From Kiritimatiellia bacterium (GTDB lineage Bacteria > Verrucomicrobiota > Kiritimatiellia > RFP12 > UBA1067), in the NCBI GenBank assembly GCA_017479035.1, contig JAFVCR010000160.1, positions 1 through 16,183 of the forward strand: a stretch of 16,183 bases of DNA, given 5' to 3'. The first letter of the stretch is position 1; each line of letters begins with the position of its first letter. The position numbers were made by a program, and so were the translations under genes. The notes under the pieces are model-generated. The model worked only from the letters and a program-made list of their open reading frames with translations. It was not told where the DNA came from and did not search any database. Of the stretch, positions 7,167-13,972 are shown piece after piece.

Positions 7167-7320
7167 GGAAATTTCAAGGGCTTAAAAATAAATTTTAAGG
7201 GCTTAAATTGGTCATTTCAAGGGCTTGAAATTTAATTTTGACCTCTTGAAATTTATTTTTAAGCCCTTGAAAGTGTAATTTTAAGCCCTTGAAATAAAAA
7301 TTCAAGCCCTTGGAATTTTC
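7167..7320. repeat. Mirror-symmetric array of seven phased 8-bp dyad units
   Basis: Seven copies of an 8-base core start at 7176, 7197, 7219, 7240, 7261, 7283 and 7304, that is every 21 or 22 bases, near two turns of B-DNA. Cores 1-3 read AAGGGCTT; cores 5-7 read its complement AAGCCCTT; core 4 is a degenerate GACCTCTT at the exact centre. Several units are longer dyads, e.g. ATTTCAAGGGCTTGAAAT (7215-7232 region). Spacers are almost purely A/T. Cores 1/7, 2/6 and 3/5 lie at equal distances (64, 43, 21 bases) from the midpoint 7243.5, so the whole block is also one large imperfect inverted repeat extending from 7167 to 7320. Function is unknown; a protein-binding array or large hairpin is possible. 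Confidence 0.9.
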
Positions 7321-7438
7321 CACAAAGCCCGGCTTACGCCGTTGCTAAAGGTAGGAATTTATTTGCTTGCCTTCCACTGATAGGGCTGAATGTGTGCGCG
7401 ATATGGTCGTCGAACTAAGGAGGGTACTCGAATCGTCC

Positions 7439-8326
7439 TCACGCAAAGTGACAGCGGACGGAGCCGTGTGCGGACGGAGGGGCTGTGCGGCAGACCTCCT
7501 GCGCATTCGGGCAGCGAGGGGCGAATGCGCATCCTTGCGGCCATGCAGTGGGGGGAGGGACGGTGCCGGGAATGTCGCGCAGAGGCGCATTGCGCGGCGC
7601 ATCGAGAAGGGGGACCGCCGCGAGAAGCCCTTGCGTATATGGATGGCGCGGGTGTTCGAGCACGGCGGAGACTTTGCCGGATTCGATGGTTTCACCGGCA
7701 TAGAGGACGTACAGATCGTCCATCCATGCGGCTACAAGGCCAAGGTTGTGGGTTATGAAAAGCACGGCCATGCCGGTTTCGGCGGCGAGGGTGTCGATGA
7801 GGGAGAGAACTTGTTTCTGCGTGGTGACGTCGAGCGCGGTGGTGGGTTCGTCGCAGACTAGGACATCGGGGCGTGCGGCGAGAGCCATAGCAATCATTGC
7901 ACGCTGCTGCTGGCCGCCGGAAAGTTCGCACGGATATGCGCGGACGGCGCGGGCGGGATCCGGGAGGCCTGTGCGCGCCAGAAGGGAGAGTATTTCGCGC
8001 TCGCGTTCGCGGCGAGGGACGCGTGAGAGGTTTTCTGCAATTTGTTCGCCAATGCGCATTACCGGGTTCAATGCTTCCATCGGGTTTTGAAATACGTATG
8101 CGAGCGTGCCGGATACGCGCATCGAGCCGCCGCGCCGGGCGCGGTCGGTGGGGGGGAGGCCGGCGAGGGAGAGTGCGCTGAGGCTTTTGCCGCAGCCGGA
8201 TTCGCCAACGAGCGCGACGCGGCCGCCGCGAGGCACGGCAAACGACACGTCGCGCACGGGGACGATGGTTTGCCCGTCGCGTTTGAATGCCAAGGAAAGA
8301 TTGCGCACGTCTATCATATAATGCAT
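7439..8326 (-). CDS. Oligopeptide/dipeptide-type ABC transporter ATP-binding protein (OppD/DppD family)
   Basis: A 295-residue cytoplasmic ATPase energising peptide- or nickel-type uptake. Walker A GESGCGKS (41-48), Q-loop FQNPMEALNPVMRIGEQI, signature LSGGQQQR (135-142), Walker B VLVCDEPTTALD and switch His in FITHNLG are intact. The C-terminal extension HPYTQGLLAAVP through GCAFAPRCP is the oligo_HPY tail found in OppD/DppD/OppF proteins, with its cysteine cluster. The start ATG at 8326 has GAGG 4 bases before it; ATG 8317 three codons later is an alternative. It stands alone: no permease, binding protein or second ATPase is adjacent. It is divergent from rplM and convergent with gspH. Confidence 0.92.
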   Translation of the reverse strand: MHYMIDVRNLSLAFKRDGQTIVPVRDVSFAVPRGGRVALVGESGCGKSLSALSLAGLPPTDRARRGGSMRVSGTLAYVFQNPMEALNPVMRIGEQIAENLSRVPRREREREILSLLARTGLPDPARAVRAYPCELSGGQQQRAMIAMALAARPDVLVCDEPTTALDVTTQKQVLSLIDTLAAETGMAVLFITHNLGLVAAWMDDLYVLYAGETIESGKVSAVLEHPRHPYTQGLLAAVPLLDAPRNAPLRDIPGTVPPPTAWPQGCAFAPRCPNAQEVCRTAPPSAHGSVRCHFA

Positions 8327-8345
8327 TAGGCCTCGTTGCGCAAGC

Positions 8346-8374
8346 AATATATCACGTTTGCCGCCGTTTTGCAA
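8346..8374 (-). promoter_or_regulatory. Promoter for the ABC ATPase gene
   Basis: On the minus strand, TTGCAA (8374-8369), a 17-base spacer and TATATT (8351-8346). The start should fall near 8339, leaving a leader of roughly 13 bases before the ATG at 8326. It matches the layout of the other promoters in the window. Confidence 0.6.
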
Positions 8375-8452
8375 CACAATAACGAAAAGCCTTTATTTAT
8401 TGGGCCTCAGGGCATGTCCGGGGAGTTTTGCGGCGGCGGAGGCATATAGTGC

Positions 8453-8481
8453 TTGACTTTTGCGGGGAAATTTGAGATAAT
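8453..8481 (+). promoter_or_regulatory. Promoter for rplM-rpsI
   Basis: TTGACT (8453-8458), a 17-base spacer and GATAAT (8476-8481). This is a near-consensus housekeeping promoter, as expected for a ribosomal protein operon. The start should be near 8488, giving a 5' leader of about 117 bases. Confidence 0.78.
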
Positions 8482-8487
8482 ACCTCT

Positions 8488-8604
8488 TAATTTCATGCCG
8501 GAGTCGGCGGTATTCCAGTCGGTTCCGCGCGGATGATCCCTAGCATCCGCCACAACGGACAAAGACCCGCAAGGGTACAAAACCAGAAGAAAAAGGACAA
8601 GAGA
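8488..8604 (+). promoter_or_regulatory. Structured 5' leader of rplM (candidate ribosomal protein leader RNA)
   Basis: The predicted leader carries a perfect 7-bp hairpin, GCGGATG / CATCCGC (8529-8535 with 8544-8550), and a second hairpin ACCC-GCAA-GGGT (8565-8576) closed by a GNRA-type tetraloop. A run of A-rich sequence leads to the AAAAGGA ribosome site at 8591-8597. L13 leaders that bind their own product are known in other phyla, so autoregulation is plausible. No homology to a named leader can be shown here. Confidence 0.5.
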
Positions 8605-9036
8605 ATGCAGAAGACTACAAGACCCAAGAACCCGGGCGAAAACCGCAAGTGGTTCCTGGTGGATGCCGAAGGCAAGAGCCTTGGGCGTTTGGCCGTGGTA
8701 GTGGCCAACAAACTCCGCGCAAAAGACCTCCCGACGTTCGATCCGTCGGTTGACGCAGGCGCGTTCGTGATAGTGGTGAACGCCGCCAAGGTGCGGCTGA
8801 CCGGCAAGAAGGAGGAGCAGAAGATCTATCAGCGCTACTCCGGCTACCGCGGCGGCCTCAAGGAGTTCACGGCGGCGGAAATGCGCGCGGCGCATCCCGA
8901 CCGCATGATCAAGGAAGCGGTGTGGGGCATGCTCCCGAAGAACAACATCGCACGCAAGATGATGACGCGCGTGAAGGTGTTTGCTGGTGCAGAGCATACG
9001 CATGCCGCGCAGAAACCCGAAACGATCGAACTCTGA
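8605..9036 (+). CDS. rplM: Large ribosomal subunit protein uL13
   Basis: A 143-residue ribosomal protein of the 50S subunit. Family landmarks: WFLVDAEGKSLGRLAVVVANKLRAKD near the N-terminus, FVIVVNAAKVRLTGKKEEQKIY in the middle, then YSGYRGGLKEFTAAEM, and AVWGMLPKNNIARKMMTRVKVFAGAEHTHAAQKPE at the end. The start at 8605 lies 7 bases after AAAAGGA; the upstream in-frame ATG at 8533 lies within the leader hairpin. rpsI follows after 25 bases, the common bacterial L13-S9 pair. Confidence 0.98.
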   Translation: MQKTTRPKNPGENRKWFLVDAEGKSLGRLAVVVANKLRAKDLPTFDPSVDAGAFVIVVNAAKVRLTGKKEEQKIYQRYSGYRGGLKEFTAAEMRAAHPDRMIKEAVWGMLPKNNIARKMMTRVKVFAGAEHTHAAQKPETIEL

Positions 9037-9061
9037 CACGGGCGAAAGGAGTATTTGAGAA

Positions 9062-9463
9062 ATGGCCAAGATTGAAGTTATCGCCGCAGGAACCGGACGC
9101 CGCAAAACGGCGGTGGCTCGTGTGAACCTCGTGAAGGGTTCGGGCAAGTGGCTCGTAAACAAGACGGCGCTCGAGGAGTACATAACCTCCGAAGCACTAC
9201 GCACATACCTCAAGCAGCCCGTGGCGATCACCGGGTTCGATCTCTCGCAGGTCGACGTGGTGGCGTACGCCAAGGGCGGCGGCTGCTCCGGCCAGGCCGG
9301 TGCAATCCGTCACGGTCTTGCACGCGCTCTTGCGGCGGCCGATGCGGATCTCCGCGCGCCGCTCAAGAAGGCAGGCTGCATGACGCGCGACAGCCGCATG
9401 AAGGAGCGCAAGAAACCCGGTCAGCCCGGTGCACGCAAGCGCTTCCAGTTCTCGAAGCGTTAA
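9062..9463 (+). CDS. rpsI: Small ribosomal subunit protein uS9
   Basis: A 133-residue 30S subunit protein whose C-terminal tail reaches the P-site tRNA. It shows GTGRRKTAVARVNLVKGSG near the start, VVAYAKGGGCSGQAGAIRHGLARAL in the middle, and the basic end RDSRMKERKKPGQPGARKRFQFSKR with the conserved terminal KR. Length is typical. AAAGGAG lies 10 bases before the ATG. It is co-transcribed with rplM. Confidence 0.98.
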   Translation: MAKIEVIAAGTGRRKTAVARVNLVKGSGKWLVNKTALEEYITSEALRTYLKQPVAITGFDLSQVDVVAYAKGGGCSGQAGAIRHGLARALAAADADLRAPLKKAGCMTRDSRMKERKKPGQPGARKRFQFSKR

Positions 9464-9515
9464 TCACGCAAACATTGCGGAGCCCCGTTTGGGGGTGGCC
9501 GCAGGAACGGACGGC

Positions 9516-9545
9516 GGCGCGTTGGCATCAACGCGCCTTGCCGTT
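9516..9545 (+). terminator. Strong hairpin between rpsI and the helicase gene
   Basis: GGCGCGTTG (9516-9524), loop GCAT, CAACGCGCC (9529-9537): a perfect 9-bp stem, followed by TTGCCGTTTT. A smaller CCCC-GTTT-GGGG hairpin lies at 9483-9494. The interrupted T-tract suggests partial termination after rpsI, or a regulatory element in the helicase leader, since the helicase ATG is only 26 bases beyond the stem and no promoter is clear in the gap. Confidence 0.55.
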
Positions 9546-9563
9546 TTGAAGAAGGGCTATCAA

Positions 9564-11561
9564 ATGGCTTTTGGATTCATCAAAAAACTGGTTGCGGCCA
9601 TAACCGGCGGCAGCAAAAACAAAACACCGCAAGGCGGCAGAAACGAGCGCCGGCAGGGGCAGAAGCGCGGCAAAAACGTCAAGAACGAAAATGTCGGCAA
9701 GCGCGGCGGCCAGGACGGCAAAGGCGGAAACGGCGGCAAGGGGCAGCATCGGCAAGACAGGCCGGATCGCCAGCAGAAGGATCGCGGCGAACGCAAAGAC
9801 GAACGGCGGCAGCAAGAAACGCGCAGCGAGCGTAGGCAGGGGGGCGGCCGCAATGGCGAGAGGCCGGAGAAAAACGGCAGGCGCAGGAACGAGCGCGGCT
9901 TCCAGGGGCGTGAGCGCAGACTTGGAGCCGTGAACACCGCAGCCAACGAGATGCGCCCCGGAGGGGTTGTCACCGAGGCGGAACAGGCGCGCCGTGCAGA
10001 GGCGCATGCAAAGTGGAACATTGCATCGTTCACCGTGGAGCCGCAGGAGGGGAAAAAACGTTTCCACGACTACGACCTGCCTTCGGAGGTGATGCACGGC
10101 ATTGCCGATCTGGGATTTCAGTATTGTACGGACAGTCAGGCATTGAGCCTGGAGCATGCGCTTGCCGGCAAGAACGTTGCAGGCAAGGCGCAAACCGGCA
10201 GCGGCAAGACGGCGGCCTTCCTCGTGGCGATACTTACGAGGTATCTGCGCACGCCGGAAAAGCGCGCAGATCGTGTCGGCACGCCGCGCGCGCTGGTTCT
10301 CGCGCCGACGCGGGAACTCGTGATACAAATCTGCAAAGACGCAGAAGCAATAGGCAAATACTGCGGTTTGCGCAGCCTTGCGGTGTACGGCGGCATGGAT
10401 TACGACCGCCAGAAAGCCGAACTGCAAGAGGCACCGGTGGATCTACTGGTGGCCACGCCGGGGCGTTTGCTGGATTTCTGCCAGCAGCGCGTGATCAATC
10501 TGCGCAATGTGGATACGTTGGTAATCGACGAAGCAGACCGCATGCTGGACATGGGTTTCATCCCGGATGTCAGCCGCATAATGGGGCATTTGCCGCGCAA
10601 GGACGCACGCACGACGATGCTGTATTCCGCCACTCTCACGGATCGCGTGATGGAACTGGCCCTGCGCTGGATGGAGCAGCCCGTTAAGGTGGAAATCAAC
10701 ACCGAACACAACGCCACCGACACAGTGCGGCAGGTGGTGTATGTGATCCGCGCGGAAGACAAATTCACCGTTCTCTACAATCACATCGCGTTGCATCCGG
10801 ATGCCCGCGCAATCGTCTTCTGCAATCGCAAGGTGACCACTGAAGACGTGGCGGCCAGCCTGGCACGGCGCGGCGTGAAGTGCGAAATGCTCTCCGGCGA
10901 CGTAAACCAGAACAAACGCCTGCGCGTGCTGGAAGATTTCCGCTCCGGCAAGGTCAAAATCGTGGTAGCCACCGATGTGGCGGGACGCGGAATACATGTG
11001 GACGACATAGACTATGTGATCAATTTCGACTTCCCCTACGAGGCCGAGGATTACGTCCACCGTATCGGGCGCACGGGGCGCGCCGGCAACACCGGGATTG
11101 CGATTTCGTTTGCAGATGAGGACGAAAGTTTTGCCATTCCCGAGATAGAGGAATACATAAAAGAACCGCTCAAGTGCACTATCATCGGCGAGGACGATCC
11201 TCTATTGAAGCCGCTTGCCAAACTAGCGCGCGGCGAACGCGGCAGACTCGCCGCAGTGGATGCCGCCGCCCAAGCAGCAGTTGATGCGCGCGAAGCCGTG
11301 ACCGAAGAACAAAAAGCCGCCGCCGCCGCTATGGTCGGTGCCGGAGGCAATTCCGTTTCGGTAAAGAACGCACAAGGCAAAGAGGCATTCGTGCGCAGTG
11401 ATGCCGCCGAGCGCAAGGAACCTACGTTTGCAAACGCCCTCGACGAAAAGAAGGTGCGTGACGAGCGTGAGATATACGACATCCCCGTTGGCCAGAAAAC
11501 GCGTTTCGAGGAATGGGCTCCGGACAAGGCACCTCCAAAGCCCGGCAGCGATGCAAAATAA
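9564..11561 (+). CDS. DEAD-box ATP-dependent RNA helicase (RhlB/RhlE-like)
   Basis: A 665-residue RNA helicase. The core spans ~167-545 with all motifs: Phe167 and Gln192 of the Q motif, AQTGSGKT (209-216), APTREL, TPGR, DEAD (322-325), SAT (355-357), IVFCNRK, VVATDVAGRGIHV and HRIGRTGR (499-506). It is preceded by an amphipathic MAFGFIKKLVAAI start, which could touch the membrane, and a ~100-residue low-complexity region rich in R, G, K, Q and N that probably binds RNA. An Ala-rich, charged C-terminal tail of ~110 residues follows. The start at 9564 has GAAGGG 7 bases upstream; the frame is open further upstream but overlaps rpsI. It sits behind rplM-rpsI and ends at a strong terminator. The likely role is mRNA decay or ribosome assembly; the exact subfamily is unsure. 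Confidence 0.94.
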   Translation: MAFGFIKKLVAAITGGSKNKTPQGGRNERRQGQKRGKNVKNENVGKRGGQDGKGGNGGKGQHRQDRPDRQQKDRGERKDERRQQETRSERRQGGGRNGERPEKNGRRRNERGFQGRERRLGAVNTAANEMRPGGVVTEAEQARRAEAHAKWNIASFTVEPQEGKKRFHDYDLPSEVMHGIADLGFQYCTDSQALSLEHALAGKNVAGKAQTGSGKTAAFLVAILTRYLRTPEKRADRVGTPRALVLAPTRELVIQICKDAEAIGKYCGLRSLAVYGGMDYDRQKAELQEAPVDLLVATPGRLLDFCQQRVINLRNVDTLVIDEADRMLDMGFIPDVSRIMGHLPRKDARTTMLYSATLTDRVMELALRWMEQPVKVEINTEHNATDTVRQVVYVIRAEDKFTVLYNHIALHPDARAIVFCNRKVTTEDVAASLARRGVKCEMLSGDVNQNKRLRVLEDFRSGKVKIVVATDVAGRGIHVDDIDYVINFDFPYEAEDYVHRIGRTGRAGNTGIAISFADEDESFAIPEIEEYIKEPLKCTIIGEDDPLLKPLAKLARGERGRLAAVDAAAQAAVDAREAVTEEQKAAAAAMVGAGGNSVSVKNAQGKEAFVRSDAAERKEPTFANALDEKKVRDEREIYDIPVGQKTRFEEWAPDKAPPKPGSDAK

Positions 11562-11568
11562 CAAAAGA

Positions 11569-11599
11569 GCGCAAGCAATTCGCTTGCGCATTTTTGTTT
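11569..11599. terminator. Bidirectional intrinsic terminator
   Basis: GCGCAAGC (11569-11576), loop AATTC, GCTTGCGC (11582-11589), then ATTTTTGTTT on the plus strand. On the minus strand the stem is followed by TCTTTTGTTATTTT. The 8-bp perfect stem lies 8 bases past the helicase stop and 27 bases past the stop of the convergent Sua5-phosphatase gene, so it can end both transcripts. Confidence 0.9.
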
Positions 11600-11615
11600 A
11601 ATGGTGCGCGATGGA

Positions 11616-12821
11616 TCAGGTGCGGACGAGTGCGTAGCGGCGTGTTCCGTCCGGCAAGATGAAAATCGCCGCGCTGTCGAGAAAGTCCACCCATGTTCCT
11701 ACGGTCCAGCCTTGCGGCCTTGCGTGGCGGGCGGAAAGGAATGCGGCATTGTATAGGTCGTGCGTGGTGAATATGCCAAGGCGGCTTGAAAAACGCGACA
11801 TCACGAACTCCTCCACTGCGTCGGTGGCCTCCGCCAAAGGGGCAAAGCCGCATTGCGAGCCTTTGGCGATATATTCAAAGACGAGGTCGAAGAACGGACG
11901 CGTCTTGAACGTTTCCCACACCAAAAGGCGATCGGAAAAATACGGCGACGAATTCCCGATGTAGTCGTCGGTAGGGATGGTGGCGATGTTCCACTTTTCT
12001 GCAAGCCCCATTCCTTCTGCCACTTTGGCGGCGGTCATGCGAGTGCGGCGTAGAGGGCTGGAGAAGAATTGCACGTCTTCATCCGCGCAAGCGCCGTGCA
12101 GAGCCCGCCCAACGCGCAGGGCATCCTCCGCTCCAGCAGCAGTGATAGGCAGGTTTGCGCCGAAGGTAGGATCATCCTTTTCTATGTGGGGACGCTCTGC
12201 ATGGCGCATCATCATAAGCACCCGTTCGCCTCGCGCAAGTGCGTTGCGGACATCTTCGAGCGACAACTCGAAACACTCGAACGCACCTTGCCGCAGAAGT
12301 TCCGTTTTGCCGTTTGCGTATGTTTTCACAACGGTGGAGGCCGTGCCGCCCTTGCAAATTCCACCGTCTGCGATGATGTCCGCCTCGACGGATACTGCTG
12401 CGGCGGATGCGGCATCGCCCGCGCCGCTTTCGTTTGCGCTTGTAACGCGCAGGACACCGCCGCACATTGCGCATAGGTTGCGAGTCCATTCGCAATCTGG
12501 CACGCGCACACCTTCGTAACCCTCTTCGCGTGGAGCAACGATCGTAAGCGCACCGGGCCAGCCTTTCGCCGCAAGCCATTTTGCCGCTTGCGGCAATGCA
12601 CCGCAGAATCGTTCCGCGCTTTCGGCGCAGTCGGCAAGCAGTGCAACAGGTTTTGCGGCGGAGCGGTGCTTTATTTCGTAGAGTCGTTGCACCGCCTCCG
12701 GATGCGATGGATGTGCTGCAAGCCCGTAGACGGTGTCTGTTGGGATTATAGCAACGCCGCCGCCCAGCAGCACGCTGGCGGTTTTGCGCAATCCTTCTTC
12801 ATCTGCGGCAACGCAAATCAT
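11616..12821 (-). CDS. Fusion of Sua5/YrdC (TsaC) threonylcarbamoyl-AMP synthase with histidine phosphatase domain
   Basis: A 401-residue two-domain protein. Residues 1-~185 are a YrdC/TsaC domain, which makes threonylcarbamoyl-AMP from threonine, bicarbonate and ATP for the t6A37 tRNA modification. Motifs: PTDTVYGL (27-34), KHRSAAKPVALL (51-62), WPGALTIV, RVP, TSANESG (127-133) and STVV. Residues ~200-401 are a histidine phosphatase (phosphoglycerate mutase superfamily) domain: MMMRHAERP with phospho-acceptor His207, SPLRRTRMTAAKVAEGMG, and TTHDLYNAAF with a second His354. The start ATG follows GGAGG by 8 bases and shares ATGA with the lgt stop, so it is translationally coupled as last gene of the hem operon. 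The fusion partner's substrate is unknown. The upstream open frame to 12968 is inside lgt and rejected. Confidence 0.9.
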   Translation of the reverse strand: MICVAADEEGLRKTASVLLGGGVAIIPTDTVYGLAAHPSHPEAVQRLYEIKHRSAAKPVALLADCAESAERFCGALPQAAKWLAAKGWPGALTIVAPREEGYEGVRVPDCEWTRNLCAMCGGVLRVTSANESGAGDAASAAAVSVEADIIADGGICKGGTASTVVKTYANGKTELLRQGAFECFELSLEDVRNALARGERVLMMMRHAERPHIEKDDPTFGANLPITAAGAEDALRVGRALHGACADEDVQFFSSPLRRTRMTAAKVAEGMGLAEKWNIATIPTDDYIGNSSPYFSDRLLVWETFKTRPFFDLVFEYIAKGSQCGFAPLAEATDAVEEFVMSRFSSRLGIFTTHDLYNAAFLSARHARPQGWTVGTWVDFLDSAAIFILPDGTRRYALVRT

Positions 12822-13636
12822 TTGGGGCTCCTCCGTTTGACTGCGGCGCGTGCGACAAGCGCAAGCCCTATCGCCGCCATTGCCAGGGATATTGTCTGGC
12901 CGATTGTGAGAATGCCGCCGACAGTCGCGCGCGGATCGCCGCGTAGCACTTCGTTGACGCAACGCCACGCGGCATACAATACGAGATACGTCCCCGCCAC
13001 AAAACCTTTCGCAAAGCGTTTGCGCACTTTAAGATACACCGCAAGCAGCACTGCGAACAGCACGAGCATCGCCGCTGCCTCAAAAAGTTGCGTGGGCAGG
13101 ACAGGTAGCGATTCCCCGGCATTGTAGCCCACCAGTCCTTGGTTGTAATGTTCATACCATGCCGGCGACAATCTGGGGAAGCGTACTGCGCACGCATTGG
13201 CGGAGACTTTGCCGTAGCAGCATCCGTAGAAGAAACATCCCACCCGTCCGAACGCATGCCCCAGCGGCAGCACCGTGCATACGAGGTCTCCCATGTCAAG
13301 CGGGTTCTCTTTTTTTGCCGCGCACCAGCCGCAGAAGAGAATAGCGTCTGCGATGAGGCCGCCGTAGAACATGAGCCCGCCTTTGTCGATGCGCACGATT
13401 TCCGCAAGATTGCCCGCGAACTCCGTCTGCCAGTGTTCTATCACATACGCGATTCTTGCGCCTACGATGCCGCCTGCCATCATCAGAATCAGCAGGTTGG
13501 AGAGCGCCTCCACGTTTCTGCCGTCTCTCTTGCAAAGCCACGCGCACATCTGCCACGCGGCTATGAACCCAAGTGCCATCATCGCGCCATAGGTCTTCAA
13601 ATGGAAAACACCAAAATCTATCAAATCAGGATGCAT
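12818..13636 (-). CDS. lgt: Prolipoprotein diacylglyceryl transferase (Lgt)
   Basis: A 272-residue integral inner-membrane enzyme that moves a diacylglyceryl group from phosphatidylglycerol to the lipobox cysteine of prolipoproteins, the first step of lipoprotein maturation. Features: MHPDLIDFGVFHLKTYGAMMALGF start, GGLMFYGGLI (86-95), the Lgt signature HAFGRVGCFFYGCCYG (127-142) with essential-type Arg131, LPTQLFEA (180-187), and YLVLYAAWRCVNEVLRGDPR near the end. About seven hydrophobic segments are visible. The start fits the family although no clear ribosome site precedes it, so it may rely on coupling to the small gene 36 bases upstream. Its stop overlaps the next start (ATGA). Confidence 0.96.
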   Translation of the reverse strand: MHPDLIDFGVFHLKTYGAMMALGFIAAWQMCAWLCKRDGRNVEALSNLLILMMAGGIVGARIAYVIEHWQTEFAGNLAEIVRIDKGGLMFYGGLIADAILFCGWCAAKKENPLDMGDLVCTVLPLGHAFGRVGCFFYGCCYGKVSANACAVRFPRLSPAWYEHYNQGLVGYNAGESLPVLPTQLFEAAAMLVLFAVLLAVYLKVRKRFAKGFVAGTYLVLYAAWRCVNEVLRGDPRATVGGILTIGQTISLAMAAIGLALVARAAVKRRSPK

Positions 13637-13672
13637 GGTAGGTGCCGGTTCGCAGATGTTTGCGGTTGCGTC

Positions 13673-13972
13673 TCACAACGCTTCCAGTATTGCAAGATTT
13701 GCACGGGTGGTGGCAAGGACGTCACCCTCCCACGTTCCGTCTCCGCGCTGCGTCTGCACGAGCCGCAGCGCAAGTTCTTCCCGCGTCTCGCGCTTTGCAT
13801 CCTTTGCGATGCGTTCCACGGCACGTGCGGCAAGCGAAACCGCGTGATCGACCTCATTCTGTACGGACGGCTCCAGCGGCGCGTCGCTCCCGCGCAACGG
13901 CGCAAGCGCCACAGTAGCCGCGCCGCACAGCCACGCCGCCGCAAGTGCAATGGCAAACCATACCTTCTTCAT
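13673..13972 (-). CDS. Small exported protein with a QxxDGTWxG motif, function unknown
   Basis: A 99-residue protein not recognised as a named family. Residues 1-~25 (MKKVWFAIALAAAWLCGAATVALA) form a clear signal peptide or anchor. Then comes a helical charged region VDHAVSLAARAVERIAKDAKRETREELALRLV, and a C-terminus QTQRGDGTWEGDVLATTRANLAILEAL. The last part resembles one repeat of the alpha/alpha-toroid seen in terpene cyclases and prenyltransferases, where QxxDGSWxG is followed by a helix. One repeat cannot make that fold, so this may be only a likeness. GGAG precedes the ATG by 7 bases, and the ATG overlaps the hem fusion stop as ATGA. The tight coupling supports a real gene. Confidence 0.75.
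   Translation of the reverse strand: MKKVWFAIALAAAWLCGAATVALAPLRGSDAPLEPSVQNEVDHAVSLAARAVERIAKDAKRETREELALRLVQTQRGDGTWEGDVLATTRANLAILEAL

Larger units (their letters stand above)
7037..7438. other. Non-coding gap between convergent genes
   Basis: About 400 bases separate the 3' end of the gspH-like gene (plus) from the 3' end of the ABC ATPase gene (minus). I see no credible gene. It contains a terminator-like hairpin at 7109-7144 and the phased dyad array at 7167-7320. The remaining ~120 bases (7321-7438) show no clear structure. Because both flanking genes point inwards, the array is not positioned as a promoter region. Confidence 0.8.

Noticed and set aside
7171..7320. Phased repeats considered as a CRISPR array
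   Set aside because: The units are only 8-18 bp, spacers are ~13 bp and A/T-rich rather than diverse, the orientation flips at the centre, and no cas gene is present.
7345..7701. A 118-codon minus-strand frame overlapping the ABC ATPase 3' end
   Set aside because: Out of frame with a complete ATPase and without motifs; treated as a shadow.
9528..10427. A 299-codon minus-strand frame across the helicase N-terminus
   Set aside because: Hydrophobic Ala/Leu/Pro-rich antisense of an R/G/K-rich segment, an expected shadow; no ribosome site and no family likeness.
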